Shown here in pieces: positions 14,517-22,031 of a stretch of 41,471 nucleotides of DNA (the stretch's first letter is position 1; every line of letters begins with the position of its first letter). Source of the DNA: Nocardia sp. SYP-A9097. GTDB taxonomy: Bacteria > Actinomycetota > Actinomycetes > Mycobacteriales > Mycobacteriaceae. The stretch lies in NCBI RefSeq assembly GCF_009649815.1, contig NZ_WJIC01000045.1:1-41471 (forward strand), in the 5' to 3' direction. Under the pieces are notes generated by a model. That model had not been told where the DNA came from, did not search any database, and saw only the letters and a list, made by a program, of their open reading frames with translations. Position numbers and translations under genes: made by a program.

Positions 14517-14795
14517 TTAGCGCGCGCCGCCGGCGACCGCCGGAAGGATGGTGACGGTGCCGCCTTCGGGGACCTCGGCCGCCAGTCCACCGGTGAAGCG
14601 CACATCCTCGTCGTCGACGTAGATGTTCACGTAGCGGTTGAGCTTGCCGTCATTGAGCAGTTTGGCCTTGAGGCCGTTGTGGTTGGCGTCCAGGTCGTCG
14701 ATGATCGCGGCCAGGGTCGCACCCTCGGCTTGGACGCGCTTCGCACCACCGGTGAGGGTGCGCATGATGGTGGGGATGGAGACGGTGACCGGCAT
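14517..14795 (-). CDS. cysO: Sulfur-carrier protein CysO (MoaD/ThiS-like), with C-terminal extension
   Basis: 92 residues with the ubiquitin-like beta-grasp. VTVSIPTIMRTLTGG at the start, NRYVNIYVDDEDVRFTGGLA in the middle, and VTILPAVAGG near the end. The carrier is activated at the terminal Gly-Gly to a thiocarboxylate. Here the diglycine is followed by Ala-Arg and then TAA, so the carboxylate would first have to be exposed; the M. tuberculosis protein, as I recall it, ends at GG. The start is ATG 14795 with GAGGAG 7 nt upstream. Confidence 0.95.
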   Translation of the reverse strand: MPVTVSIPTIMRTLTGGAKRVQAEGATLAAIIDDLDANHNGLKAKLLNDGKLNRYVNIYVDDEDVRFTGGLAAEVPEGGTVTILPAVAGGAR

Positions 14796-14825
14796 TGGGG
14801 GCTCCTCGGTTTCGGCGGAAGATGT

Positions 14826-15269
14826 TCAGGCGTCGGCGGATTCGGGGTCGGCGCCGGACCGGTCGGGCACGATCTCGATCGGCTCCTCGGTGACCACACC
14901 CTCGAGGATGCGGTAGCTGCGCAACTCGTGCTCATCGGCATCGCGGGTGGAGATCAGCACGTAGTGGGCGTTCGGCTCGGACGCGTACGAGATATCGGTG
15001 CGGCTCGGGTACGCCTCGGTCGCGGTGTGCGAGTGATAGATCACCACCGGCTCCTGGTCGGCGTCATCCATTTCGCGCCAGACGCGCAACTGTTCACCGG
15101 AGTCGAAGCGGTAGAAGGTGGGTGAGCGTTCGGCATTCACCATGGCCACGAACCGCTCGGGGCGATCGGAGCCCTCGGGACCGGCGATAATGCCGCACGC
15201 CTCGTCCGGATGATCGGCGCGCGCGTGCGCGACCATTGCCTCGACCAGATCGGCCCTGATCACCAGCAC
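14826..15269 (-). CDS. mec: Mec, JAMM/MPN+ metallopeptidase acting on CysO-cysteine
   Basis: 147 residues. The complete JAMM zinc motif is visible: E23 in HPDEACG, then H79-S-H81, S89 and D92 in HSHTATEAYPSRTD. It releases cysteine from the CysO-Cys adduct by cutting after the diglycine. GTG 15269 is chosen because GGAAGGA lies 9 nt upstream and homology begins at VLVIRADLV; the longer frame to 15338 would run through the promoter. It is the first gene of mec-cysO-cysM. Confidence 0.94.
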   Translation of the reverse strand: MLVIRADLVEAMVAHARADHPDEACGIIAGPEGSDRPERFVAMVNAERSPTFYRFDSGEQLRVWREMDDADQEPVVIYHSHTATEAYPSRTDISYASEPNAHYVLISTRDADEHELRSYRILEGVVTEEPIEIVPDRSGADPESADA

Positions 15270-15307
15270 AGTTCGAATCCTTCCGCTCACCGCTCGAAAC
15301 GGCCGGG

Positions 15308-15338
15308 GGAATACGGACCGTCGAAACGCTGTCGTCAA
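15308..15338 (-). promoter_or_regulatory. Putative promoter of mec-cysO-cysM
   Basis: On the minus strand TTGACG (15338-15333) and GTATTC (15314-15309) are 18 bp apart, with an expected transcript start near 15301, about 32 nt before the mec GTG. A GAATATTC palindrome (15346-15353) sits just upstream. Confidence 0.45.
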
Positions 15339-15375
15339 CAGGCCAGAATATTCACCTATTCCCGGCCGAGGAGAT

Positions 15376-15391
15376 CACACCCCCGGGTGTG
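15376..15391. promoter_or_regulatory. Dyad CACACCC-CC-GGGTGTG upstream of cys operon
   Basis: A perfect 7-bp inverted repeat with 2-bp spacer in the gap between the P1-peptidase gene and mec, about 38 bp upstream of the putative -35 box. Either an operator or a short transcriptional hairpin after the peptidase gene. Confidence 0.4.
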
Positions 15392-15419
15392 GAGCGGCCG
15401 GACGATCGCGGCGCCGGGG

Positions 15420-16481
15420 CTAACCGCCGAAGAGGTCTGTGTAGGAAGGGATTCCGGCTACCGAGGTGGCCGACAGGATGGCGTCGACTATGGCGCGCTC
15501 CACACAGACCGCGGCCGCGGTACAGAGTTGGTCGAGCAGGAGCAGATCGGCGGGGAAGGCCGGGGGCAGCGGGAAGGCCGGGGCCGGATCGGCCGCGCCG
15601 GTGGCCAGGGCGAAGAGGGTGTCGCCGTCCAAAGGTGAGTGCGCGGGGCGGATGGCGCGGGCCAGGCCGTCGTGGGCGGTGGTGGCCAGGCGGCGGCAGG
15701 CGGACGGATCTAGTGCGGCATCGGTCGCGACCACACCGATGGTGGTGTTGAGGACGGTGCCCTTCACCGGAAGCGCGTTCGCGGCGGCGAGGCGGTCCCC
15801 GGCTACCGGTTGCAGGCCGAAGTGGTCCGGGCCGTCCGTGCCCGCGCCCCAGGGCAATCCGGTGCGCGGGTCGAAGACCGAGCCGACCGGATTGGCAACT
15901 ATCAAGGCCCCCACCGTGATTCCGGCGGCGAGGCCGTCGGTGAAGCGCACCGAGGCCGTGCCCACCCCGCCCTTGATGGAGCCCGCGCGAGCGCCCGCCC
16001 CGGCCCCCACCGAGCCACGGGCGAATTCGACCGCGGCGGCCTCGGCGGCCAGGAATCCGAAGTCGGCGGTGGGCCGAATGTTCCACGCCCCCACCGGAAG
16101 ATCGAAGATCACTGCGCCGGGGACGATGGGGACGACGCGCGCGGGATCGGCGGGATCCATCGGGATGCCCTCCCGGTGCTCCTCCAGCCAGCGCATCACC
16201 CCGTCGGCGGCGGCCAGGCCGTAAGCGCTTCCGCCCGTGAGCAATACGGCATTCACCTGCCGCACGGTATTGCCGGGATCGAGCAGATCGGTTTCGCGGG
16301 TGCCGGGTCCGCCGCCGCGCACATCGACCGAGGCGGTCGCGCCGCCGGGGACGCGGAGTACGGTGCAGCCGGTGGCCGCGCCGTAGCCCAGGGTCGCCTT
16401 CGGATCGATCTCGTGCCGGTGTCCGACCAGTACGCCCGCCACATCGGTGATCGAATTATTCGGTCCCGCAACACTGTTCAC
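15420..16481 (-). CDS. P1-family (DmpA/S58) aminopeptidase-like protein (Rv1333-like)
   Basis: 353 residues. A DmpA/OAT-fold Ntn hydrolase that matures by self-cleavage. The N-terminus SITDVAGVLVGHR, the region AVLLTGGSAYGLAAADGVMR and the autocleavage site KGGVGTASVRF with the candidate Thr nucleophile match actinobacterial P1 peptidases. GTG 16481 is preferred because GGAGG is 8 nt upstream; the GTG at 16490 directly abuts that site. The physiological substrate is unknown in this group. Confidence 0.87.
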   Translation of the reverse strand: MNSVAGPNNSITDVAGVLVGHRHEIDPKATLGYGAATGCTVLRVPGGATASVDVRGGGPGTRETDLLDPGNTVRQVNAVLLTGGSAYGLAAADGVMRWLEEHREGIPMDPADPARVVPIVPGAVIFDLPVGAWNIRPTADFGFLAAEAAAVEFARGSVGAGAGARAGSIKGGVGTASVRFTDGLAAGITVGALIVANPVGSVFDPRTGLPWGAGTDGPDHFGLQPVAGDRLAAANALPVKGTVLNTTIGVVATDAALDPSACRRLATTAHDGLARAIRPAHSPLDGDTLFALATGAADPAPAFPLPPAFPADLLLLDQLCTAAAVCVERAIVDAILSATSVAGIPSYTDLFGG

Positions 16482-16517
16482 GGTGTGCACCTCCGAGGCG
16501 AGGGTATCGCGGGCAGA

Positions 16518-17087
16518 TCAGGGTATGAGCGCTTGCAGCAGCGAATCCTGCATCCAGGTGAGCCAGTGATAGACGTCCAGGCTGGCCGCGCGCGGGTCGT
16601 CCTCGTCCAACTCATCGGGTGTGTCGGCATTGATATCGAGTGCGGTGCCCAATGCCAGGCGGACGTCATTGAGCGCGTTGAGCCAGTGGTCGGCCTGCTC
16701 GGGGGTGATGATGATCTTGCCGCCCTGCGGCGGGAGGGTCTCCAGAATCACCAGTCCGGCGGCGACCTTGGTCTCGATGATGTCCGGTTCGTGCAGGCCG
16801 CGCAGGGCGCTGTTGAGGTCCGCGCGCTCGGCGTCGGGGGAACCGGGTTCGCTGCGATGGAAGTCCGGCAGCAGCCGCGCGAGTCGCGGATCGTCGGGCG
16901 GGGTGGAGTTGCCGACCTGTAGCCCGGTGAGCGCGGCCAGATCGTCCTCGGGGGCCGAACGGGCTCGATCGGTGAGTAGACCGGTCACCGCGCCCACCAG
17001 CGAACGCAGCACCTCCGCCTCGTGGGCGTCCATTTCCGAGCGGAGTTTCAGCCCGCCCAGGGAGTTCTTCCTGCTCCACTTCCGCAC
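16518..17087 (-). CDS. DUF2017 protein (Rv1332-like)
   Basis: 189 residues, helical and acidic, with VRKWSRKNSLGGLKLR at the N-terminus, LRSLHEP-like LRGLHEPDIIETK, and a C-terminal DVYHWLTWMQDSLLQALIP. Function unknown; it is a constant neighbour of clpS in actinobacteria. GTG 17087 is chosen because TACGGT lies 6 nt upstream, indicating a leaderless start; a GTG at 17120 would overlap clpS. Confidence 0.85.
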   Translation of the reverse strand: MRKWSRKNSLGGLKLRSEMDAHEAEVLRSLVGAVTGLLTDRARSAPEDDLAALTGLQVGNSTPPDDPRLARLLPDFHRSEPGSPDAERADLNSALRGLHEPDIIETKVAAGLVILETLPPQGGKIIITPEQADHWLNALNDVRLALGTALDINADTPDELDEDDPRAASLDVYHWLTWMQDSLLQALIP

Positions 17088-17109
17088 GGGTTCACCGTAG
17101 TCGCCCGGG

Positions 17110-17487
17110 TTACTGGTCACGCTGCATGGTCGCCCATAGTCCGGCCGCGTGCAGGCGCTGCACATCGTGTTCCATCTTGTCGCGGGAGCCGGAGGACACC
17201 ACGGCTTTGCCCTCGTTGTGCACCTTGAGCATGAGTTCGGTTGCCTTGGCTTTGCTATAGCCGAACAGCTTTTGGAAGATGTAGGTCACGTAGTGCATGA
17301 GGTTGACCGGATCGTCCCAAACGACCGTTACCCACGGGCGGTCCTCCGCCTCCAGGATTTCGGTGTATTCGACCGCCTCCGGCATGGCCTGGGACGCCCC
17401 CAGTACCACCTGTGCCGCCGATACCGTCCCATTCGCGCCGACCGGACCGGCGGCAATCCGGACAGCATCTTCTGTGCACAGACCCAT
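17110..17487 (-). CDS. clpS: ClpS, adaptor for the ClpCP/ClpAP protease (N-end rule)
   Basis: 125 residues. The ClpS core begins at about residue 45: PWVTVVWDDPVNLMHYVTYI, with the DDPVN substrate-pocket motif, then QKLFGYSKAKATELMLKVHN and GKAVVSSGSR. It delivers proteins with bulky N-terminal residues to Clp. The N-terminus is longer than the roughly 100 residues usual; ATG 17487 is taken because TACCCT lies exactly 7 nt upstream (leaderless signal). ATG 17388 is the alternative. It is divergent from pncB. Confidence 0.92.
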   Translation of the reverse strand: MGLCTEDAVRIAAGPVGANGTVSAAQVVLGASQAMPEAVEYTEILEAEDRPWVTVVWDDPVNLMHYVTYIFQKLFGYSKAKATELMLKVHNEGKAVVSSGSRDKMEHDVQRLHAAGLWATMQRDQ

Positions 17488-17580
17488 AACGTCCAGGGTA
17501 CGACTCACCTCCGAAGAAACAACAACAGCACGACACGCCCAACCAACACGAGACCCCAGCACGACAGAGACCAGCCCCAA

Positions 17581-17664
17581 GGTTCGCGGCCCGTCCCGGT
17601 TCTGGACTGAGCGAAGCGGAGGAGCGAAGGGAGGGAAGGTTCGGGACTCTCAGGGCCGCGAACC
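17581..17664. repeat. Long interrupted inverted repeat upstream of pncB
   Basis: 12-bp perfect outer arms, GGTTCGCGGCCC (17581-17592) and GGGCCGCGAACC (17653-17664), extended by GTCCCG (17593) / CGGGAC (17642) after a 5-nt bulge on the right. Three direct GAGCGAAG copies lie at 17609, 17622 and 17671. It occupies most of the clpS-pncB divergent gap. Confidence 0.6.
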
Positions 17665-17698
17665 CGCCCGGAGCGAAGCGCAGGGCAAGATAGGCACT

Positions 17699-19012
17699 GT
17701 GATGATCGCTGACGGGCTCACCAGCACCGCACTGCTCACCGACCAGTACGAGCTGACCATGCTCGCCGCGGCGCTGGCTGACGGATCGGGGCAGCGGCGC
17801 TGCACCTTCGAGGTATTCGCCCGGCGATTGCCGCACGGCAGACGGTACGGCGTGGTCGCCGGAACCGGGCGGCTGGTCGCGGCGCTGCGCGAATTCCGTT
17901 TCGGCGAACCGGAACTCGCGATTGTGGAGAAATTCCTGGACGCCGACACCGTGCGCTGGCTGCGCGACTATCGCTTCACCGGCGATATCGACGGCTACCG
18001 CGAGGGCGAGCTGTACTTCCCGGGTTCGCCCATCCTCACCGTGCGCGGCACCTTCGCCGAATGCGTCCTGCTGGAGACCCTCGCGCTCTCGATCTACAAC
18101 CACGACAGCGCGATTGCCGCCGCGGCCGCGCGCATGGTGAGCGCCGCCGCCGGGCGGCGCATGATCGAAATGGGTTCGCGCCGAACGCATGAGCTCGCCG
18201 CACCGTCGGCCTCGCGCGCCGCCTACCTGGCGGGTTTGGACGCCACTTCCAACCTGGAAGCCGTGCGCAGCTTCGGAGTTCCCGGCGCCGGCACCAGCGC
18301 GCACGCATTCACCTTGCTGCACAGCGGATCCGACGGCGAACACGAGGCCGAGGCTTTCCGCAGCCAGATCGCCGCGCTCGGCGTGGGCACCACCCTGCTG
18401 GTCGATACCTTCGACATCACCCGCGGCGTGGCCACCGCCATCAAGGTGGCCGGACCCGAATTGGGCGGTGTGCGAATCGATTCCGGTGATCTCGGCGTGC
18501 TGGCCGGGCAGGTCCGCAAACAGCTCGACACGCTCGGCGCGGTGCGCACCAGGATCGTGGTGTCGGGAGATCTGGACGAATACGCGATCGCCGCACTCCG
18601 CGCCGAACCGGTGGACGTCTACGGCGTCGGCACCGCACTGGTGATCGGATCGGGCGCGCCGACCGCGGGCATGGTCTTCAAGCTCGTCGAGGTCGAGGGT
18701 GTCCCGGTGGCAAAACGCAGCTCCCACAAGGAGTCTCGCGGCGGCACCAAGAAGGCCGTGCGCCTGTCCCGGCGCACCGGCACCCTGGTCGAGGAGATCG
18801 TCTACCCGGCGACCGGCACCCGCCCCGAACCCAATGGCCACGACGTCCGCGACCTGCAAATCCCGCTGGTCCGCGGCGGCGAGGTGCTGGACGGCCTGCC
18901 AACCCTCACCGAGAGCCGAGAACTGGTGGCACGCGGGCTGATCAGCCTTCCCTGGGAGGGCCTCAAACTCTCGGACGGCGACCCCGCCATCCCCACCACC
19001 TTCGTCAAATAG
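17699..19012 (+). CDS. pncB: Nicotinate phosphoribosyltransferase
   Basis: 437 residues. It converts nicotinic acid and PRPP to nicotinate mononucleotide in the Preiss-Handler NAD pathway. Signature regions: ALLTDQYELTMLAAALADGS, the catalytic-His segment NHDSAIAAAAARMVSAAAGR with EMGSRRTHE, then RIDSGDLGVLAGQVRKQLD and VYGVGTALVIGSGAPTAGMV. Corresponds to M. tuberculosis pncB1 in gene order. GTG 17699 and ATG 17702 are adjacent and in frame; a weak -10-like CAAGAT 7 nt before the GTG tips the choice. pncA follows by 129 bp. Confidence 0.95.
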   Translation: MMIADGLTSTALLTDQYELTMLAAALADGSGQRRCTFEVFARRLPHGRRYGVVAGTGRLVAALREFRFGEPELAIVEKFLDADTVRWLRDYRFTGDIDGYREGELYFPGSPILTVRGTFAECVLLETLALSIYNHDSAIAAAAARMVSAAAGRRMIEMGSRRTHELAAPSASRAAYLAGLDATSNLEAVRSFGVPGAGTSAHAFTLLHSGSDGEHEAEAFRSQIAALGVGTTLLVDTFDITRGVATAIKVAGPELGGVRIDSGDLGVLAGQVRKQLDTLGAVRTRIVVSGDLDEYAIAALRAEPVDVYGVGTALVIGSGAPTAGMVFKLVEVEGVPVAKRSSHKESRGGTKKAVRLSRRTGTLVEEIVYPATGTRPEPNGHDVRDLQIPLVRGGEVLDGLPTLTESRELVARGLISLPWEGLKLSDGDPAIPTTFVK

Positions 19013-19101
19013 CCGGACCTGCGGCCGAAGCCACCGGCCGACGGGGACGACTCCACTGGATGGCGACCAGGGCAGGTCGGGCGGCACAATGCAATACGAG
19101 C

Positions 19102-19120
19102 GCGAACCGTCGCGGTTCGC
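19102..19120. promoter_or_regulatory. Inverted repeat GCGAACCG/CGGTTCGC before pncA
   Basis: 8-bp perfect arms with a 3-nt centre, ending 12 nt before the pncA ribosome-binding site. The CGCGAACC core is shared with the outer arms of the long inverted repeat upstream of pncB, so a common regulator of the two salvage genes is possible. Confidence 0.4.
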
Positions 19121-19141
19121 CCTGGCCCCCGGGAGGTCGTC

Positions 19142-19711
19142 ATGAGCCGAGCTCTGATCGTCGTCGACGTGCAGAACGATTTCTGCGAAGGGGGATCGCT
19201 GGCTGTCGCGGGCGGGGCCGCGGTAGCCGAGCGGATCACCGAATACCTCGGCGTCTCGGACTACACCGCGGTGGTCGCCACCCGCGACTTCCACATCGAC
19301 CCCGGCGCACACTTCTCCGAGCACCCCGACTACGTCGACACCTGGCCGCCGCACTGCCGGGTCGGGACACCCGGCGCGGACTTCCACCCCGGCCTGGACA
19401 CCACCCCGATCCAAGAGGTCTTCTCCAAGGGCGCGTACACCGCCGCCTACTCCGGTTTCGAAGGCACCGCCTCGGATGGTTCCACCACGCTCACCGACTG
19501 GCTGCGCGCGCATGCCATCGACGCGGTCGACGTTTGTGGCATCGCCACCGACCACTGCGTCCGGGCCACCGCAATGGACGCCCGGGCGGCGGGCTTCGAC
19601 ACCCGCGTCCTGCTCGGCCTCACCGCCGCCGTCTCCCCCGTCACCTTGGAAACCGCCCTCGACAAGCTTCGGGCCTCCGGCGTCGAACTCGCGGGCACTT
19701 TGGAGAGCTGA
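19142..19711 (+). CDS. pncA: Nicotinamidase
   Basis: 189 residues, isochorismatase-like fold. Catalytic triad D9 (VVDVQNDF), K96 (FSKGAYTAAYSG) and C139 (GIATDHCVRATA); metal ligands D49, H51, H57 and H71 (TRDFHIDPGAH ... WPPHC). It deamidates nicotinamide to nicotinate, the substrate of the preceding pncB; orthologues activate pyrazinamide. GGGAGG lies 7 nt upstream of the ATG. In M. tuberculosis pncA is, as I recall, elsewhere in the genome, so its place between pncB and dinG is a local difference. Confidence 0.96.
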   Translation: MSRALIVVDVQNDFCEGGSLAVAGGAAVAERITEYLGVSDYTAVVATRDFHIDPGAHFSEHPDYVDTWPPHCRVGTPGADFHPGLDTTPIQEVFSKGAYTAAYSGFEGTASDGSTTLTDWLRAHAIDAVDVCGIATDHCVRATAMDARAAGFDTRVLLGLTAAVSPVTLETALDKLRASGVELAGTLES

Positions 19712-19734
19712 GCACCACTGTCATCGACTGCTAC

Positions 19735-19768
19735 GTGGATCCCGGCCGAAAACATGCCGGGATGACGG
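19735..19768 (+). repeat. Dispersed 34-bp hairpin repeat, copy 2
   Basis: Differs from copy 1 (6264) at two loop positions only (CCGAAAACAT versus CCAAAAGCAT). It lies between the pncA stop and the dinG promoter. Confidence 0.8.
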
Positions 19769-19831
19769 GGGATGGTCGGCGCACCGAGGTTTGCGCGCGG
19801 GTTGTCGGGCGGGCGCAGTACCGTGGTCGCC

Positions 19832-21895
19832 GTGCCTGAACTCCCTCCAGTCCCGAAGCTATTGGCCACCGCCGTCGAGGCGCTGGGAGGTAAGGAGCGC
19901 AAGGGGCAGCAGACCATGTCCGCGGCTGTCGCGCACTCCATCGATACCGGGGAGCATCTCGCGGTGCAGGCGGGGACCGGGACGGGGAAGTCGCTGGCTT
20001 ATCTGGTGCCGAGTTTGCGGCATGCGGTGCGGACCGGGCGGACCGTGGTGGTATCCACTGCGACGATCGCGTTGCAGCGACAGTTGGTGGATCGGGATCT
20101 GCCGCGGTTGAGTCAGGCGCTGGCGGAGCCGCTGGGGCGGGTGGCGCAGTTCGCGATTCTCAAGGGGCGCAATAACTATCTGTGTTTGAACAAGATCAAT
20201 AGCGCTATTCCGGACGAGCCCGGCGAGGCGGAATTGTTCGACGCGTTCGCCATCTCGCGGCTGGGGCGCGAGGTGCAGCGGCTGCACGAGTGGGTGTCCG
20301 ATACCGAGACCGGGGATCGGGACGAGTTGACACCGGGCGTGAGCGATCGCGCCTGGCGACAGGTGAGCGTGAGTTCTCGTGAGTGCGTGGGGAAGTCGCG
20401 CTGCCCGTTCGGCCAGGACTGCTTCGCCGAGAAGGCGCGCGCGGAGTCCGGGAGCGCGGATGTGGTGGTCACCAATCACGCGCTGCTGGCCATCGACGCC
20501 ATCAGCGGAATCCAGGTGCTGCCCGAACACGATGTCGTCGTCATCGACGAGGCGCATGAACTGGTCGACCGGGTCACCGGTGTCGCCACCGCGGAGCTGT
20601 CGACGGCCTCGATCAGCGCCGCCGCCAAACGCTGCACCAAACTCATCGACGAGCAGGAGGTGGATCGCCTCGAAGGCGCCGCCGAAGCCTGGCACGGGCT
20701 GCTCGACGAGCTGAACCCCGGCCGCTGGGATCGTCTACCCGACGGTGCCGCACCGGTTTTGGCGCTGATCCGCGATGCCGCGTGGAATGCCCGCACCGCA
20801 TTGGCCCCGCAGGGCGCGAACAACGCACAGGCCGATCCCGAGGGCGCGGCCGCGCGCAATCAGGCCCTGGCGGCCATCGAGGAGGTGCACGATGCCGCCG
20901 TGCGCGTGCTCACCACCTACGACGAGCCCGATCCGGCCGCGCACCGCGATGTCGTCTGGCTGGCGGTGGACGAGATGCGTGGCGTCCCGCGCCGCACCCT
21001 GCACATGGCTCCGCTGTCGGTGGGCGGGCTGCTGCGCAGTCGCCTGTTCGCCACCGCCACAGTGGTTTTGACCTCGGCGACGCTGCAGGTCGGTGGTTCC
21101 TTCGACAATCTCGCGGTGACCTGGGGCCTGCCGCCGAAATCCTCCGCCAAGGTCGATCCGGCGCTCGCCAGCGGTATCGAAGCCCCGTCGGATGAGGCCA
21201 AGCTGCGCTGGAATTCGGTCGATGTGGGTTCCCCGTTCGATCACGCGAAATCCGGAATCCTCTATGTGGCAAAGCATTTGCCCGCCCCCGGCCGCGACGG
21301 CCTGCCGACGGCGTATCTGGATGAGATCGAACGGCTGATCACCGCCGCCAATGGCCGCACCCTCGGCCTGTTCTCCTCCATGCGAGCGGCCAAGGCCGCC
21401 ACCGAAATTCTGCGGGAGCGACTGGACACACCCGTGCTGTGCCAGGGCGATGACGCCACCGGCGCGCTGGTCAAGAAATTCGCCGAGGATCCGGAAACCT
21501 CACTGTTCGGGACACTTTCGCTGTGGCAGGGCGTGGATGTGCCGGGTCCGTCGCTGAGTCTGGTTATTCTGGACCGCATTCCGTTCCCGCGCCCGGACGA
21601 TCCGCTGCTCATCGCACGGCAGCGGGCGGTGGAATCGCGGGGCGGCAATGGTTTTCTGTCGGTGGCCGCGAATCACGCGGCGCTGCTGCTGGCGCAGGGT
21701 ACGGGCCGGCTGCTGCGCAGTGTGGATGATCGCGGTGTAATCGCTATTCTGGATTCACGTCTCGCAACCGCCAGATATGGCGGATATTTGCGCGCGTCAC
21801 TACCTCCTTATTGGGAAACTTCCGATCCGAAGGTGGTGACAAAGGCTTTGGAGCGTTTGACACAGAATGTTTCGCAAAACAAAACACCCGTGTGA
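19832..21895 (+). CDS. dinG: DinG/XPD-like iron-sulfur DNA helicase
   Basis: 687 residues. Superfamily 2 helicase: Walker A QAGTGTGKS (about 46-54), Walker B DEAH (239-242), and late motifs LFGTLSLWQGVDVPG and QGTGRLLRS. Four cysteines (118, 185, 191, 197; in NNYLC and ECVGKSRCPFGQDC) are spaced to hold the 4Fe-4S cluster. Relatives unwind DNA 5'-3' and act on R-loops and G-quadruplexes. GTG 19832 is selected because TACCGT lies exactly 7 nt upstream and no ribosome-binding site exists; upstream starts would extend into the repeat. The stop codon lies inside the following hairpin. Confidence 0.94.
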   Translation: MPELPPVPKLLATAVEALGGKERKGQQTMSAAVAHSIDTGEHLAVQAGTGTGKSLAYLVPSLRHAVRTGRTVVVSTATIALQRQLVDRDLPRLSQALAEPLGRVAQFAILKGRNNYLCLNKINSAIPDEPGEAELFDAFAISRLGREVQRLHEWVSDTETGDRDELTPGVSDRAWRQVSVSSRECVGKSRCPFGQDCFAEKARAESGSADVVVTNHALLAIDAISGIQVLPEHDVVVIDEAHELVDRVTGVATAELSTASISAAAKRCTKLIDEQEVDRLEGAAEAWHGLLDELNPGRWDRLPDGAAPVLALIRDAAWNARTALAPQGANNAQADPEGAAARNQALAAIEEVHDAAVRVLTTYDEPDPAAHRDVVWLAVDEMRGVPRRTLHMAPLSVGGLLRSRLFATATVVLTSATLQVGGSFDNLAVTWGLPPKSSAKVDPALASGIEAPSDEAKLRWNSVDVGSPFDHAKSGILYVAKHLPAPGRDGLPTAYLDEIERLITAANGRTLGLFSSMRAAKAATEILRERLDTPVLCQGDDATGALVKKFAEDPETSLFGTLSLWQGVDVPGPSLSLVILDRIPFPRPDDPLLIARQRAVESRGGNGFLSVAANHAALLLAQGTGRLLRSVDDRGVIAILDSRLATARYGGYLRASLPPYWETSDPKVVTKALERLTQNVSQNKTPV

Positions 21896-21912
21896 GAACA
21901 CTCACACGGGTG
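21885..21912. terminator. Terminator overlapping the end of dinG
   Basis: A perfect 12-bp stem CACCCGTGTGAG / CTCACACGGGTG with an AACA loop. The dinG TGA is within the left arm. The left flank AAAACAAAA gives a strong T-tract on the minus strand; the right flank has none, so it should act best for leftward transcription from doxX. Confidence 0.75.
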
Positions 21913-21990
21913 GTCCTTACTTCCGAACAGAAGTAAATTGGCTTGCGATGCTCCGGTGACCCCCCAATTCCCACATCGGATGTGTCATAG

Positions 21991-22023
21991 TCCCCGCGCC
22001 AAGCCCTGCACGCGGCGCGGGGA
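21991..22023 (-). terminator. GC-rich hairpin after doxX
   Basis: A 10-bp stem TCCCCGCGCC / GGCGCGGGGA with a 13-nt loop, 9 nt past the doxX stop, without T-tract. Another perfect 7-bp dyad, TTACTTC / GAAGTAA (21917-21936), lies between it and the dinG terminator. Confidence 0.5.
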
Positions 22024-22031
22024 CCCGAAAC

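Noticed and set aside
17255..19555. A 766-codon open frame on the minus strand opposite pncB and pncA
   Set aside because: It lies antisense to two clear enzymes with full motifs, has low-complexity Gly/Ala/Arg composition and no homology I recognise. Such antisense frames are common in high-G+C DNA.
21917..21936. TTACTTC/GAAGTAA dyad as an operator related to the one at 8488
   Set aside because: The half-sites are similar, but this copy lies between convergent genes with no promoter nearby, so a transcript-end hairpin is more likely.
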